Origin: Cepaea nemoralis
Lineage: Eukaryota; Mollusca; Gastropoda; Stylommatophora; Helicidae
Length of the DNA stretch: 64,000 nucleotides
Assembly: GCA_014155875.1 (NCBI GenBank)
Contig: JACEFZ010028134.1
Coordinates: 496,001 to 560,000, forward strand
Reading direction: 5' to 3'
Positions 27,985 to 42,300 of this stretch are shown in pieces. The position numbers and the translations under genes were made by a program. The notes under the pieces were generated by a model. The model was not told the DNA's origin. It did no database searches and saw nothing but the letters and a program-made list of their open reading frames with translations. Position 1 is the stretch's first letter, and each line of letters opens with the position of its first letter.

Positions 27985-30900
27985 CTGGGGAAACAATGAT
28001 GAGTTATGAATTTGTTAATATTAAGGAACAGATAAACGGTATGAAAAAGTATCACATGAATTCTGTCTCTGGCATGGGGCATAATTCTAACAAAATATAA
28101 AATCTATACTACTCTGTGTTGAAAAAACATACCACGTCTTGGAGAATTTAAAAAAAAACATTGCTGGTGTATGCAAGGAGGGTTTAAAAAATAAAGGTTG
28201 AGGAAATAATTGGTCGCTGACCAGACACCATCAGTTAGGATTTTGTATTTTATTTCCGATAGATCTCTTGACTTAATGGGGATTAGAACTTGGATCACTC
28301 AATGCATGAAATTGGTATGACAACCTTAAGCCATCCGCATCTCAGAGAATACCATAAGTAAATTGGAGACAGCTGTCAACCATTGGAATCTTCACATTTG
28401 GAATCCCAACCTAGCATATAGGAAGGCCCAACTCTTCAAACTCATATGTGCTATTTTATTTATGTTTGTTTGTTTGTTTGTCTTCCACTTATGCCGTTAG
28501 GCGTCATCGGGAGGGGTAATTGAAGTTGTTTATTTATGTAACATATGTTTTCTCTAAGTCACCTTAACCCCTGTGTGTTAGCAGGGAAGGGCAGAACTGT
28601 AACACTGTAATCTACCATGAATATCATAACAAGTGACTATGAAGGATTGGACAGCTACCCGATTCCTTAGACAACTTTAGCTGGAAAATCCAACCAACCA
28701 TCTGGTTGACAGCCTGTGCTCCTATGGCGAATAAAAGGCAAATGAAGAAAAAAAAGACTGTCATGTTAATCTAACTCAATATGCACTTATGAACATGCGC
28801 CGTTGTATGTAATATTTATTTTCTGTACATTTATTTAACATTGTTTGTGTCATATATTATTTATCTATTGCTTATTCACTGTCATATAAATCTAACTCAG
28901 TATGCACAGTTAAACATACACTGTTGCAGGTCAATAAGCATCGTTTAATATGCGCTGTTGTATGCGACTTTTATTTTTCTGGATATTTATTTAACATTGA
29001 TTATGTCATACATTATTTATATACTACTTATTCTGCCTATAATGCAATATTTAACATACATTTAACATACATAAAATACATAGTATTTATTTCAGTATAA
29101 AGTTTTTAAAAAACTGACCATTATTCACGCCTTGATGCGTACTGGCTAAATGGTGTGAGTCCCATATTTGTATGGACCAATCGGCAATCAATAAGTGATG
29201 TTGTCAACATCATGCCAGCCATCTTTACTTCCCAGAACATTTCATGGTGCCAATTATAGGTCAGGTCAACCTGGGTGACTAAGTTAATTGTTTAAACTCC
29301 CAACCTCAATGGGTTTTCTTCATTTGTCGAAAATGTTTTTTCGACATATGTGTTGTGCCTGTTTACAGCAGAGTTGCGATATTTGCACCTTTCGGCCGAC
29401 ACATCTGACCTCTTCAGGCATCTATTGATCGGGTTAACCTTCCTGGGAATGGGGATTCAATGACCTGATTGCCAGACTGGCAGACAAACATCTATCCACT
29501 GCACCACCGTCATTCCAGTGTTGATTTTACCTGCTGTTACTACACACATTATGTAATATATTGATGTACAGTGTGTTCTACCCATAGTGCATTATTTAAC
29601 ACACACTATGTGTTCTTTAGCTCAATACGTATGTTTTGTTTATGTGATGTATGTTTTACCTAACATAATCAAGTCACATAACATTTAATATTTTACTTTT
29701 TAAGAGCAATATTTCTTCTGTCCAACACAATCTGTGATACTTCTCAAGCTCTTGCTCACAATTTCTCACATATTTTATTTGCAAACATGACATTTGGTTT
29801 TTTTCATGTAATATATGAAATTTTTTTCAGTCATATAACTTGTTGTGCTCTTAACCAAATTAACATCTACATTAATGTATAAATGTTTAGCAAACTATGT
29901 GAATGTTTGAGTAGACAGGCTGGTGTATAAATGTTTGAATTGAATAATATTTGAATAGAGTAATGTGTGAATGTTTGATTAGAGTAATGTGTGAATAGAC
30001 TAATGTATGAATGTTTGAATAGACTAATGTGTGAATGTTTGAATAGAGTAATGTATGAATCTTTGAATAGACTAATATGCGAATGTTTCAATAGACTAAT
30101 GTGTGAATCTTTGAGTAGACTAATGTATGAATGTTTGAATAGAGTAATGTGTGAATAGACTGTGTGAATGTTTGAATAGAGTAATGTATGAATGTTTGAA
30201 TAGACTAATGTGTGAATGTTTGAATAGAGTAATGTATGAATCTTTGAATAGACTAATATGTGAATGTTTCAATAGACTAATGTGTGAATCTGTGAGTAGA
30301 CTAATGTATGAATGTTTGAATAGAGTAATGTGTGAATAGACTGTGTGAATGTTTGAATAGTCTAAAGTGTGAATGTTTGAATAGACTAATGTGTGAATAG
30401 AGTAATGTGTAAACAGACTAATGTGTGAATGTTTGAGCAAACAGTGTAAATGTTTAAACAGACTAATATATGAATGAACACAATATTGTATGAATATTTG
30501 AATAGACTGACATATGAATGTTTGAGCAGCCTAAATAATACTGCAAGTTACCTTCAAAAATGGCAAAGACTGCACAGTGTGTAGTCCCAGGTTACGCAAA
30601 ACCACAAACGGAGTGAACTGATTGCAATATAATCGTTGTAAGCCATCAATCGTCACCATCACCGGAACATTGTGACGCTGCCTCTCTGTCTCATACTGCA
30701 GCAGATGAGGCAAGGAGCCTGTTGAAACAGCACATAACATACAGTCATTCCATAAACTATTAAACAAAGTAAATAAACACGAATATGCGAGGGTAAGTTA
30801 TTAAGTAAGTCACAAATGGCTGTAGAAAAATAACTAAATATGATAACAACTTGAAACGAATTTATTTTTATACATACTGTGTCCCTTTATTTCTCAACAT

Positions 30901-32868
30901 AATTTTCACCAACATTGATGCACTTATCCCATCGTTTGATCAGTCCTCCCAAACCAGCTGCATAGAACTGCTTGCTCAATTTTCTAAACTCAGGAGAAAA
31001 TTAACCAACTAAGGTGGGAAGTTCTGGAACATTCACCTTACAGCCCCGATTTAGCCCCTAGCGATTTCCACCTTTTTGGTCAACTGAAAACCCACCTTGG
31101 CGGGAGACATTTCGTGAATGACGCCGAAGTTGAATGTGAAGTGACAACGTGGTTTAGAAAACAGAGCACGCAGTTCTATGCAGCCGGAGCACGCAGTTCT
31201 ATGCAGCCAGTTTGGGAGGACTGATAAAATGATGGGATATGTGAATCAATTTTGGTGGAAATTATGTTGAGATATAAAGGGACAATGCATGTATAAAAAT
31301 ACACTGGTTTCAAGTTATCATATTTAGTTATTTTTCTACAGCCATTTGTGACTTACTTATTAACTTTTCCTCGTATGATATGAAAATAAATGCCAAGAAG
31401 ACGAAAACGATGGCAACAGTTATGATCCCTCAAACACCACAGCTCAAAATAGAAGAAGAAAGCATCAACAGCACATGCCTCGCCAGTTGGAGTAGTTGTT
31501 CATGAGCAATCTGGACATTTTAAGGGAGGCTGAGTCACAAAGACAACTTCAGAAAGAAGTAGTCATTATGTTTTGGCGCCACATTGTAAGAAGACAAAAA
31601 CTAGAACATGATGTCACAACCGGAAAGATTTGTGGAAAGAGAGATAGAGAAGGCAGCAAGAGAAAATTCTTGACAGTCTTGCATCATGGCATGGAAGAGA
31701 GTCAACATTGTATGCTGCCACAGGAAAAACACATGTTCTCAAGAACTGTACTCTAACTGGTTTGCTGGTTCCATGTCATAGGTCCTTAATACTGTTTAAC
31801 CTCCAGGTTCTATGGCTAGTTTACGTCTGATTTATTCTGAAGTCCCCATTTATTTTAGAGTCAAGATATTCAAAGTTTGTCAAAAGACTTACAGCAGGCA
31901 GTTATCTGACCATCAGAGGGCAATCTTTGCTGTAAATGCAATCATATTCCTCAACAAACATCTATCCTCTATGTTCTTAATAAGTTTGTCTGCCATAGCA
32001 CTTTACCAAACCATCCAGCATTTCTCCCTCTGTCCCTAACACCCTTGATCTTCCTGGCTATCACAACCTTATCCAGATCCTCTAACATGACAAAAGATGA
32101 TGACTGTCTTATTCAGATTATGGTAATCAAATATTTTTATGATGTTGCCTCTTGCACTTCTTGGATATTGTATTCTTAGTTGCTGATTGAAATCTTAGCC
32201 ATCTACAGATACAGCAGGCAGCATTCTTGTTCTTATGCTCTCTATCCACCATTGGGGTATGAACCAACTCTCTCTAAGCCCCCTCCCCCAGTTAGTCAGT
32301 TGGTCGCTGTTCCAACTTCACAGCAACGGGTCGTCCCCATTATGCTCCGTTCCTGTGCCAGTGAATATCACACAAATGCCCAATGTGAAAAGTGGAATAG
32401 ACAAGAGTCTAGACAAGCCAACAGCCTGCACAGGTACACTGTGTATAATGCCGCCGTTAGAATGCCAATACAAAAGTCCTCCACGGAAAACACAGTTCAT
32501 CGTTGATGGAAGCAGCAGTCGCTATAAAACCAGCAACGACACATTACTGCATTAAAAGTCGAGCGGATCAACTTCATTTCCCCAGGATTTATCCCATACG
32601 GCTCAGTCGCTTTCGGCAGGGCAGCCCGCTGAAAGCATCGCACAAAGCACGAACACTGTAGCTCCAGCGATGACCCACGGGAGTCTCCAAGAAAACTGCG
32701 CTCGTAAACCGAAAAGGCAATCCAGTAAATTCCAAGCGACAGGCCGACCACAATCGTTCTGAGTTCACGCTACAACAACCGCGGACAGATGAAAAAAACA
32801 TTCCAAACGAAATACAGTTTCATGCCATGCACTCAACTCAGTAGCAGGGTGATGGACCCAAAAGGTGT

Positions 32869-32902
<34 letters not shown>

Positions 32903-33337
32903 CGTTAGCTATTCAAGGCAGTTCTGTCCATGTCCTTCGCATATTGTCCGTCCGTCCGTCCGTCCGTTTTCCGAAAAAAAGAAACTTTCCACCGAGTGAA
33001 CCGGCCTCTGAGGCGTTGGTTATTGTTTGGGTGGTTCATATTGCGGTATGAATTGTTGACTTGTTTTTGCGCTTGAGAACGATGTATGCCACCCTGTCAG
33101 GTACTCTCCATTCCGTTGTCTTTCATTCTTCTTCTCGACGTCGGCATCCTTATTCTCTTCCCATTGTCCATTCTTCCTTCCTTCGTCGCCGACATCTTCG
33201 ATGTTTGTTCCATTGCCACTGGATGTGCCTGTCCCTACGTTTTACTTACTTACTTTCCTATTTATTGGTTCTTTATTTATGTTATTGTTAGTTTGATTTG
33301 CTGATTACCCTATGTACATATACATATGTCAACATAT

Positions 33338-33375
<38 letters not shown>

Positions 33376-36300
33376 ATTTCTTTTATATCTAAATGTGCCT
33401 ATATACATATGTACATACTTGTCAACTATCTTGTCTATTCATTTTTAATTTCTTTGTCTAGTGTGTCTCCGGTTACTCTTGATGTTGATTTGTTATTGTT
33501 ATCTTCTTGGTTCTCCCTCTCTGTTTACATTTCTTGTTTACATATCTTTTTTTGTTCTTGCTATGAATTGAGTGACCAGTTTTTGTAGTTCCTTGTCTCC
33601 TTCTGTTTGTAGGCATTCTTTCATGGTCATCGTTCTATCCCTTCTTCGAAAGTATTCTTTTAGTTCCTGCCGTTCCTGGTCGTATATTGTGCACGATACT
33701 AAGTAGTGTTCAATAGTGCTATCTACCATGCATTCTGCGCAGGCTGTGTCATTTATTTTATCTTTCCAATATCCTACTCTCATTCGCCACAGTTTCTTAT
33801 ATGTTGGAATTTTCGTATTGTTTTTAACTTGGCTTCTCATGCTGGTTCATTGCTGAAACATTTATACACCAGTCTGTCTGCTGAAACATCCACACATTAG
33901 TTTACTTCTCTTCTCCATAAGATTTTAGGTCTGTCTTTTTATTCATAATTTGTTAGATTTTGTGGCTAAACTTTTTCTACAGGTTAAGGCAGCCAGCCCC
34001 AAGCCCAACCCTCCTTCGGCACCTCTTATGACCTGTATTGTAGGTTACAGAGATATTATTCTTTGCTTCCTTATAGGGTCCCGCTAACACACTTTTGGCC
34101 AGTATCCTCCCAGTAGTTGCTTCTTATGTCATGCGTGGTATGTTGCAGTGTTAATGACTGGAAGATTATGGCGAAATATGGCTGTCCACGAAAGTTTGTC
34201 CAAATAGTGCAGCAGCTATTTCATTATGGTATGCACGCAAGAGTTCAGGAAAATAGTGAGCTGTCTGAGCCCTTTCCTGTCACCAATGGAGTGAAGCAAG
34301 AATGTGTCCTGGCACCAACACTGTTCAGCCTTATCTTTTCAGCTATGCTGACGAATGCTTTCAAGAACAACGACATTGGAATAGACATCAACTACCGCAT
34401 GGATAGAAAGTTGTTCAATCTCAGAAGGCTGAAAGCTAAAACCAAAACTAACAGCGACTGTAGTTATGTACCAGCCAGCTCCAGGGATTAATCACACCAT
34501 GCCGAATATCAAAGTGAATGGTCATAGACTATGTGTTGTGGACAAATTCACCTATCTTGGCAGTACTGTGTCACAAGCTGCCACAATTGATGACGAAGTG
34601 AATACAAGAATCTCCAAGGCCAGTGCAGCCTTTGGCAGACTGTACAAGAATTTGTGGGACAGAAATGGAATAAGTCTGAAAACAAAGCTGAAAGTCTACA
34701 AAGCAGTCGTATTATCCACACTGCTTTATGCTTATGAAACCTGGACCGTTTATCAGCGACACGCTAGGAAATTAAACCACTTCCACATAGTCTGCCTTAG
34801 GAAGCTACTGAAGATTAAATGGCAAGACAAGATCCCAGACACCGAAGTCCTAGAAAGAGCGCCCATGTCCAGTATCCACACTTTACTAATGAAGAATCAG
34901 ATTCGCTGAGCTGGTCACTTGACTCGCATGCCAGATCACAGGCTCCCGAAACAAATTTTGTACGCGAGCTGCGTTATGGTAAATGCTCCCAAGGTGACCA
35001 AAGAAGACCCTTTAAAGACACTCTGAAGATCTCACTAAAAGCTTTTGGAATTCATCATGACACTTGAAAGACTGCTGCCAAAGACTGAAATTCGTGGTGT
35101 ACATCATTACACAAGGGTGCAGTCACTTGTGAAGCAACCAGGACTGCAAAAGCTGTGAAGAAAAGACTGGGCAGAAAAACCACTGCAGAAAATCCTCCTC
35201 CTGGAACGTCAAGCATTCTTTACCCACATTGTCAAAGACCATTTCGAGCCAAAATAGGCCTTATCAGCCATCTTAGAACTCACGGCTCTGTACTTTCAAC
35301 CCCACTGGATGAAATTAATGATCATGATCATTCTTGATGGACAAACAACAAGTGTTAATATTTCTTGCTTGCCTATAGGGTTCCGTTAACACACACATGA
35401 AGCCATCTTAGTCACCACATATGACAAGCATGGTAGGTTGCAGTGTTACAGTTGTCTTCCCTTAGGGTTCTGTCAACACACAAGGGAGCAGACGACATAG
35501 TAAACATATTCTCCCCCCACATGACTCTTCACTAATCCCCTCTGCTGTGTATCTACTTTGTTGTGGCGGAGAGGTTTTGAGTCTTCCAATGACCCCAAGA
35601 GCTACGCCAACGGCAGCGCAACTACTGGTAGGGTCTCCCATGTCAGACAGGTCAAGGGGTAGGGACCAGATGAAGAGAGGCACAAACCTGCTGTCTTGTA
35701 GGTAGACTGGGGACAGTCAAAGACTAGGGAGAGCACACCTGAAAAAATGCTAGTCGAATTCGGATGTACTGAGCCACAGGCTTGATGAAACAGTGCAAAC
35801 AATTCACTAAATGTACTGAGCCACAGGCTTAATGAAACCGTGCAAACAATTCACTAAATGTACTGAGCCACAGGCTTAATGAAACAGTGCAAACAATTCA
35901 CTAAATGATGCAAATGACATCACTCTGTTTTTCTTTGTGCTCGCTTGTTTTTAACTCTATCGTAGTCCGTACACACTATAGTAGTGATGGACTGAATTTT
36001 GCATGTGGATTAGCTTTTCCTATTAACAGTGGCCCTCACCACCAGGCGAACCCACTCCGACTTCAGAGGTGCTTGTAATTTACGTCCCCAAGTCAAGGAC
36101 AACAGATCAACATTTTAGTCCAGCTATCCGGTGCAGGGGTTGAACTGCTTACCTCGGCATCAGCACACCGGATGTTTAAGACATGCGTTCTTACCCATTT
36201 GGCCATGTGGACCTGATCACTCTTCAATAACTAAATACTTCCTCTTATAAACCACAACAAGTGTGTGTCACTGGGAGGCAGTTTTAGTCAAGGTGGGAGT

Positions 36301-39300
36301 CTCCGTGGTGAATTGGTTGAGCCACCTGCCTCATGATCCAAATGTTGTGGGTTCAATTATTGACTCCGTCATTTGGTTCACGGGTGCAATTTTCTTGGAG
36401 CATCCTGGGGGTCATCACTGGAGCTACGGAATTTATGCATTGTGCAACACTTTTATGAAATACATATGCAATGAAGTAGATTCTTCTTTTTCTTCTGCGT
36501 TCATCCAAAGAGTTTTTTCGGATGTGATTGCATTGTGCCTGTTTACAGCAGAGCTGCGATCTTGCGCTGTTAGGCTGACACATCCAACTTCTGCGGGAAT
36601 TTGTTGACCGGGGTAACCTTCCGGGGTGTTTCATAGGACGTTTGACCTCATTGTTGTGGTGCTATCCCCCATCCCAGCTGGCCCATTTAGAACAGCCGAA
36701 GACATCCCGGTCAGCCCTCAAGGGAAGGCAGGGGCATTCCCCGCCATCCAAGGAGGCTTCCATAATTACAGAGCCGACACATAGCGCTCTTGTACTGGGC
36801 TCACCCAAGGAATCGTCACGTCCTGCACATGGCTGCTTAGCCTCACTTCCGTATATTGGGCCTTCCGTTCACCACAGGCTGCTCCTCTGGAAACCAGAAG
36901 AATGCAGTCTGCAGATGAAATCCATACAGTGAGCTTTCGATTCAGACTTTCCACGTAATGAATTTGCTATCCAAGCAATATTCCATTTTGTGCCACTGGG
37001 ATGCTTTTTCCACCTTTGATGACGTCTACACAATGAGCTTTTGATTCAGACTTTCCACGCAATGGATTTGCTAGCCAAGCAATATTCCATTTCATGCCGC
37101 TGGGACCCTTTTGCCACCGACATACCTGTGGCATGAAGTGTGGCAGGCTAAGAAATTCTTCATGCACCTTTAGATGTCAACCTGAATGTAGTTAAAGAAA
37201 GCTGCGGTCAACTTGAGCTTGCTGACATCTCCATAGAGCTTGTCCTCAAATGAAGCAGGCGTGGGTCAAAATATCCTTCTCTGCTCTGCATATATTGGGC
37301 ACTCTTGCAGCAAATGTTTAGCTGTCATTTTACCAGTTCCACAATTACATTCATCAGTATCTTCTATCTGTAGTTTATTGAACAAGTGATAATTTAGTCC
37401 GTTATGTCCTGTGCGGAGCCTGAAGATTGCAACTTGTTCACTTCGGTCGAGTTTGTAATATGCATCATCTTTCTGGTGGCCTGGACGCTCTGATCCCCAT
37501 TTGGTTCTGTAAGTGCTTTAAGTAGATTCTCTCGCCTTTAAACTTTAGTTGTGGTCTTTGTACCTTACCAAAGATATTTGTGTCATGCTCCTTACAGAAA
37601 ATACACACCATGACAATTACAAGAAAATAATGCCTTACCCAGATCTGAACCGTTGTGTGCTGCTCTACCCAAGATGTCTGAGAGACACTGAACATCGCCA
37701 AAGCCTAGGTTAACCCCCTGACCAGCTAGTGGATGTAGTCTGTGTCCAGCATCACTACAGTTTGACAAGAACATGTACAATAAAAAACATAGTGGTCATT
37801 CCAAGAACATGTACAAAAGATAACATATACTACTTGAACTATTTTTACAATGGTGCTAATTACTTAAACTGTACTTAAACATGGTTGTAATTACCTGAAC
37901 TGTACTTAACCCTTTACCGGGCAAAGCGCCTGAGAACGTTTTTATCCTGGAACAGGCAAACCGTCCGAAAGCGTTCGTGACTATTATGCATTGTAAAAAC
38001 GCGATCTTGCGGCTTTCCGAGACTTCTGATTGTCTACTTTCAGCTTCGCTGATAGCTTGACAACATGGCCGCCATTTGCAAGCTTGTACTTTGAATGTGA
38101 ACGGATTTTTAAAAATAGTTTTTGGGGGTTTTATGCTTTGTATTTCAAAATGGATTTCGGCGATTCTTAAAGTGATCGCGGAGATTTCGCTGGGTTCAAT
38201 TTAAGTGACATTGAAGGGCACAAAGTTTATTAATCAGAGCTAGATATAAGCGATCAGCGTTACTTTGCGTTAGCAGTCGTGAGTCAGACTTTAAAGAAAG
38301 TTATTCTGGTTCTGAAAATGTTTGTAAATTGCCGTATAAATGACTGACAATCACAAACAATACGTTGTATTTTGTAAATATTTGTGTTCATGTGTAGATC
38401 ACCAGGAAAATTCACATGAGTTAAATAATCTGCATGCTTTTTACTTCATTTTGTTTTTTGTTTTTTAAGTAAAATCAGTTGACGTCACCTTATATGTGAT
38501 GATTTAAGTAACATAACCCGAAATTTTACCAAACCTCAAAATTCTTCTTGCCCGTTCTGGGCTACAAAACAGACAAACATCTGCCCTGTAAAGGGTTAAA
38601 CAGAGGTGTAATTACCTGACTTCTACTTATAAAGGGTTGCAATTACCCCAACTGTACTTAAACAGGTTTGTAATTACCTGAACTGCATTTAAATATGGTT
38701 GTAATTACTTGAACTGTACTGAAACAGAGTTGTAATTACTGAAAATTATTATTATGCAGGGTCATTAATTAAATTATCCTTACATATGGTTTGTAATCAC
38801 TTGAGCTGCCTTTTTAATACACTATTTTGTTAAAGCATTTCATAATACATTTTTTTACCTGCCCTTTATTTTAGATGTAATCATCTACACGGATGGCTAT
38901 GGGCTAAAAGGCAAAAGAAGTGCCTGAAGGTTCATAGCAAAGGTTCACGGACAGTGTTTAGTGCTGGAGAGCCTGGCAAATGAACCACAACATCTTACCT
39001 AAGAATGGAAGTGAAGACAGTCGGAGCGGTTTTCCATTGGCTGGTGGACAAACAGCACACACATGTCGTGATTTTAACATACTCTCAGAGTGTGCTGAGA
39101 AAGGTGAAGACAGGCATGCTTCCTGCACAGTGACATGCGACAATTAAAAAATCAAAGATAGGGAGCATTTGTTGGATCTTTTCCCCCAGAGCATGCTGGT
39201 GTAGCGGGAAACGAGGCGGTGGACAGATAGGCTGGATCTGCACCCCTTAATGGGGTACTGGTGATAAGGCAGGTGTGGTCAGGGCTCTTTGGGATCTTGT

Positions 39301-42300
39301 GTACAGCATGGATGAATAGATAAATCATCGTGGCCTGGAGAGAATGAAGTGGCAGCGAGTGACCAGAGGATCTCGCCTACAATCAGTACTCAGAGGAAAG
39401 GTCAGATGGTCACATAATCAGATTGCAACAGGTACCATTAGTATTTGGACTTTTCACTGGCTGTTGAAGATGAGGACCAGAGCATGTATGGGAATGTCCT
39501 GAGTGCTGTGATGTTGGTTCTTGACTCAACTCAGTAGTTGTAGTATTAGCAAATGTGGTGGTGGTAGTAGTAGCAGCAGCCATAGTATCAGTAACAGTGG
39601 TGGTGGTAGTAGTAGTAGTCATAGTTGTAATAGTAGATGTAGTAGTAATGGTGGAGGTAGTAATAGTAGCAGGAGGTAGTAATAGTAGCAGAAGGTAGTA
39701 ATAGTAGCAGCAATAACAGAGATAACTCCTTACCCAATAAGAGCCAGCCGAGGTTTGACATAATGTGAAGAATGAATTAGTGACAGGGGGAAAGCTGCCC
39801 TTGAACCATCTTCTACATCCATCACTGTTGGAGGTAGTTGGCGAACTGCATTTGATTCCTCTATAGAAGAGAATGCTGAAACTCTTAACAGGGGAAACTC
39901 CAAAACAAATAAACATGATAACAAAATATTATACTCAGTAATGTTATGATTGAACTTTTCATGTCCCAGGGTTTTGTAACTTTAACTTGTCTACACTAAC
40001 TTGTTCAACAGTTAAGGAATAAATCTTTGGGTTCTTCTTCTTCTTCGTTCATCCGGAGTTTTTTTTTCGGATGTGATTGCGTTGTGCCTATTTACAGCAG
40101 AGCTGCGTTCTTGCGCCGTTAGGCCGACACATCCGACTTCTGCGGGCATTTGTTGACCGGGTTAACCTTCCCGGGGGTTTCTTAGGACGTTTGACTCTCA
40201 CTGTTGTGGTGTTATCCCCCATCCCAGCTGGTCCATATAGAACAGCCAAAGATCCTGGTCAGCCCTCAAGGGAAGGCAGGGGCAGACCATGGGCATTCCC
40301 CGCCATCCAAGGAGGCTTCCATACTTGCAGAGCCGATACATAGCGCTCTGGTACTGGGCTCACCCAAGGAATCGTCACGTCCTGCACATGGCTGCTTAGC
40401 CTCACTTCCGTATATTGGGCCTTCCGTTCACCATAGGCTGTTCTTCCGGAAACCAGAAGTATGCAGTCTGCAGATGACATCCACACAGTGAGCTTTCGAT
40501 TCGGACTTTCCATGTAATGGATTTCCTATCCAAGCAATATTCCATTTCATGCCACTAGGACACTTTTCCACCTTTTATGAAGTCCACACAGTGGGCTTTT
40601 GATTAGGACTTTCCACGTAATGGATTTGCTATCCAAGCAATATTCCATTTCATGCCACTAGGACACTTTTCCACCTTTTATGAAGCCCACACAATGGGCT
40701 TTTGATTCGGACTTTCCACGTAATGGATTTGCTATCCAAGCAATATTCCATTTCATGCCTCTGGGTCTTCATGCACCTTTAAATGTCAACCTGTATGCAG
40801 TTAAAGTAAGCTGCGGTCAACTTGAGCTTGTTGATATCTCCATAGAGCTTGTCCTCAAATGAAGCAGGTGTGGGCCAAAATATCTTTCTCTGTTCTGCAT
40901 ACGTTGGGCAATCCTGCAGCAAATGTTTTGCTGTCATTTTTCCAGTTCTACAATTACATTCATCGGTATCTCCTATCTTTAGTTTATTGAACAAGTGGTA
41001 TTTCAGCCTGTTATGTCCTGTGCGGAGTCTGAAGATTGCTACTTGTTCTCTTCGGTCAAGTTTGTAATATGCATCATCCTTCTGATGGCCTGGATGCTCT
41101 GATTCCCATTTGGTTCTATAAGTGCTTTTTATCAACCTCTTTGCCTCATTATAGGTTATGTCTATGTCAGGCTGTGGTAGTCGTCCGCCCTCTTTTGCCA
41201 GTCTGTCAGCCTCTTCGTTTCCAGGTATACTGCAATGTGATGGGATCCACTGTATTACAACTTTTTTGGATTTCTGGCATAGACCATGGAGTGCTGCTCT
41301 TAGGTCAGTTAGTTCTGTGCTGTTATTGCTCTTCAGTATTGAGACAACTGACTTTGCATCTGTGAAGATAGCTATTTGCTTCTCTTTATTTTCCTCCATC
41401 AGGAGCATTTCTGCTGCAGTTTTCAAAGCCTCTACCTCCGCTTACTTGAAAATTTTCCAGTTGCCATTGAATGTGTTTTTTTCACTCCATTTTTTAAATT
41501 TAGGAGAATTCCTCCTCCTCCATTCTCTATTGAATTTTTGGCTGATCCATCTGTATATGCATGGGTCCAATTCCTGCTTGGGTAATGTTCTTTTATGTAG
41601 TTTAGGGTTATTTCTCTTCTTTCGGTTTCATGCTGAGTGTTCTTTTTCTCAATACCAGGAATGTATTCTATCATCTCAGGCAGTTGCTGCTGTCTCCAAG
41701 CTGGGAACTTGTGTGCAATGTGTATGGGCTTGACTGTTGATATGTTAAGTATAGGATCTGCCCTAATCCTTCGTTTTGCAGTTTCTACAAAGTTGCTACG
41801 CTTCAGTCTTCCCTTTCCAAAACCATTAAATCTGTTGTACATAGGGTGGTCTGTCAATCTTCTAAATTTTTCTGCTTGTTGCTGGGTTCTGCTATCTCTT
41901 CTATCCTGCATTGGTTGTAAACAAGTGATCTTTTCTAGTTCATTAATAGGCGTTGTCTTCAGGCTTCCAGTTATGATTCGCATTCCTTGGTTTTGGACTC
42001 TACTTATTTTGTTAAAGTTTGACTTAGCTGCTGTTGCCCAAGCTGCAATGCCATATTCCAGTACTGGCCTCACCCGTCCAGTATATAACTTCTTGAGAAC
42101 TTTCTCATCTGCTCCCCACGTTGTACCAGCAAGCTTTTTCATGATTGCCATTCTCTGCCTTGCTCTTGTTCGATTTTTCTCAACCTGTGTCTTCCATGTC
42201 AGGCGACGATCAAAGGTGACTCCTAGATAGTTTGGATTTTCTTCATGGCACAATATTTTTCCATTCAATACCAGCTTAGGTTGCTGAGTTTTAGTTGAGA

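Noticed and set aside
30788..31373. Functional mariner transposase
   Set aside because: Only the region around one catalytic aspartate and the C-terminus remain, with stops and an internal duplication. The N-terminal half is replaced by an inverted copy of the 3' end.
36642..37200. Independent gene with frames such as [17 protein letters not shown]
   Set aside because: The same sequence lies in the 3' UTR of LINE J at 40190-40790 and is a repeat, not a gene.
39410..39916. A 168-codon frame rich in Thr ([18 protein letters not shown])
   Set aside because: It runs from a COQ6 exon in another frame into an AGT/ATAGT microsatellite. The genuine exon is in a different frame.
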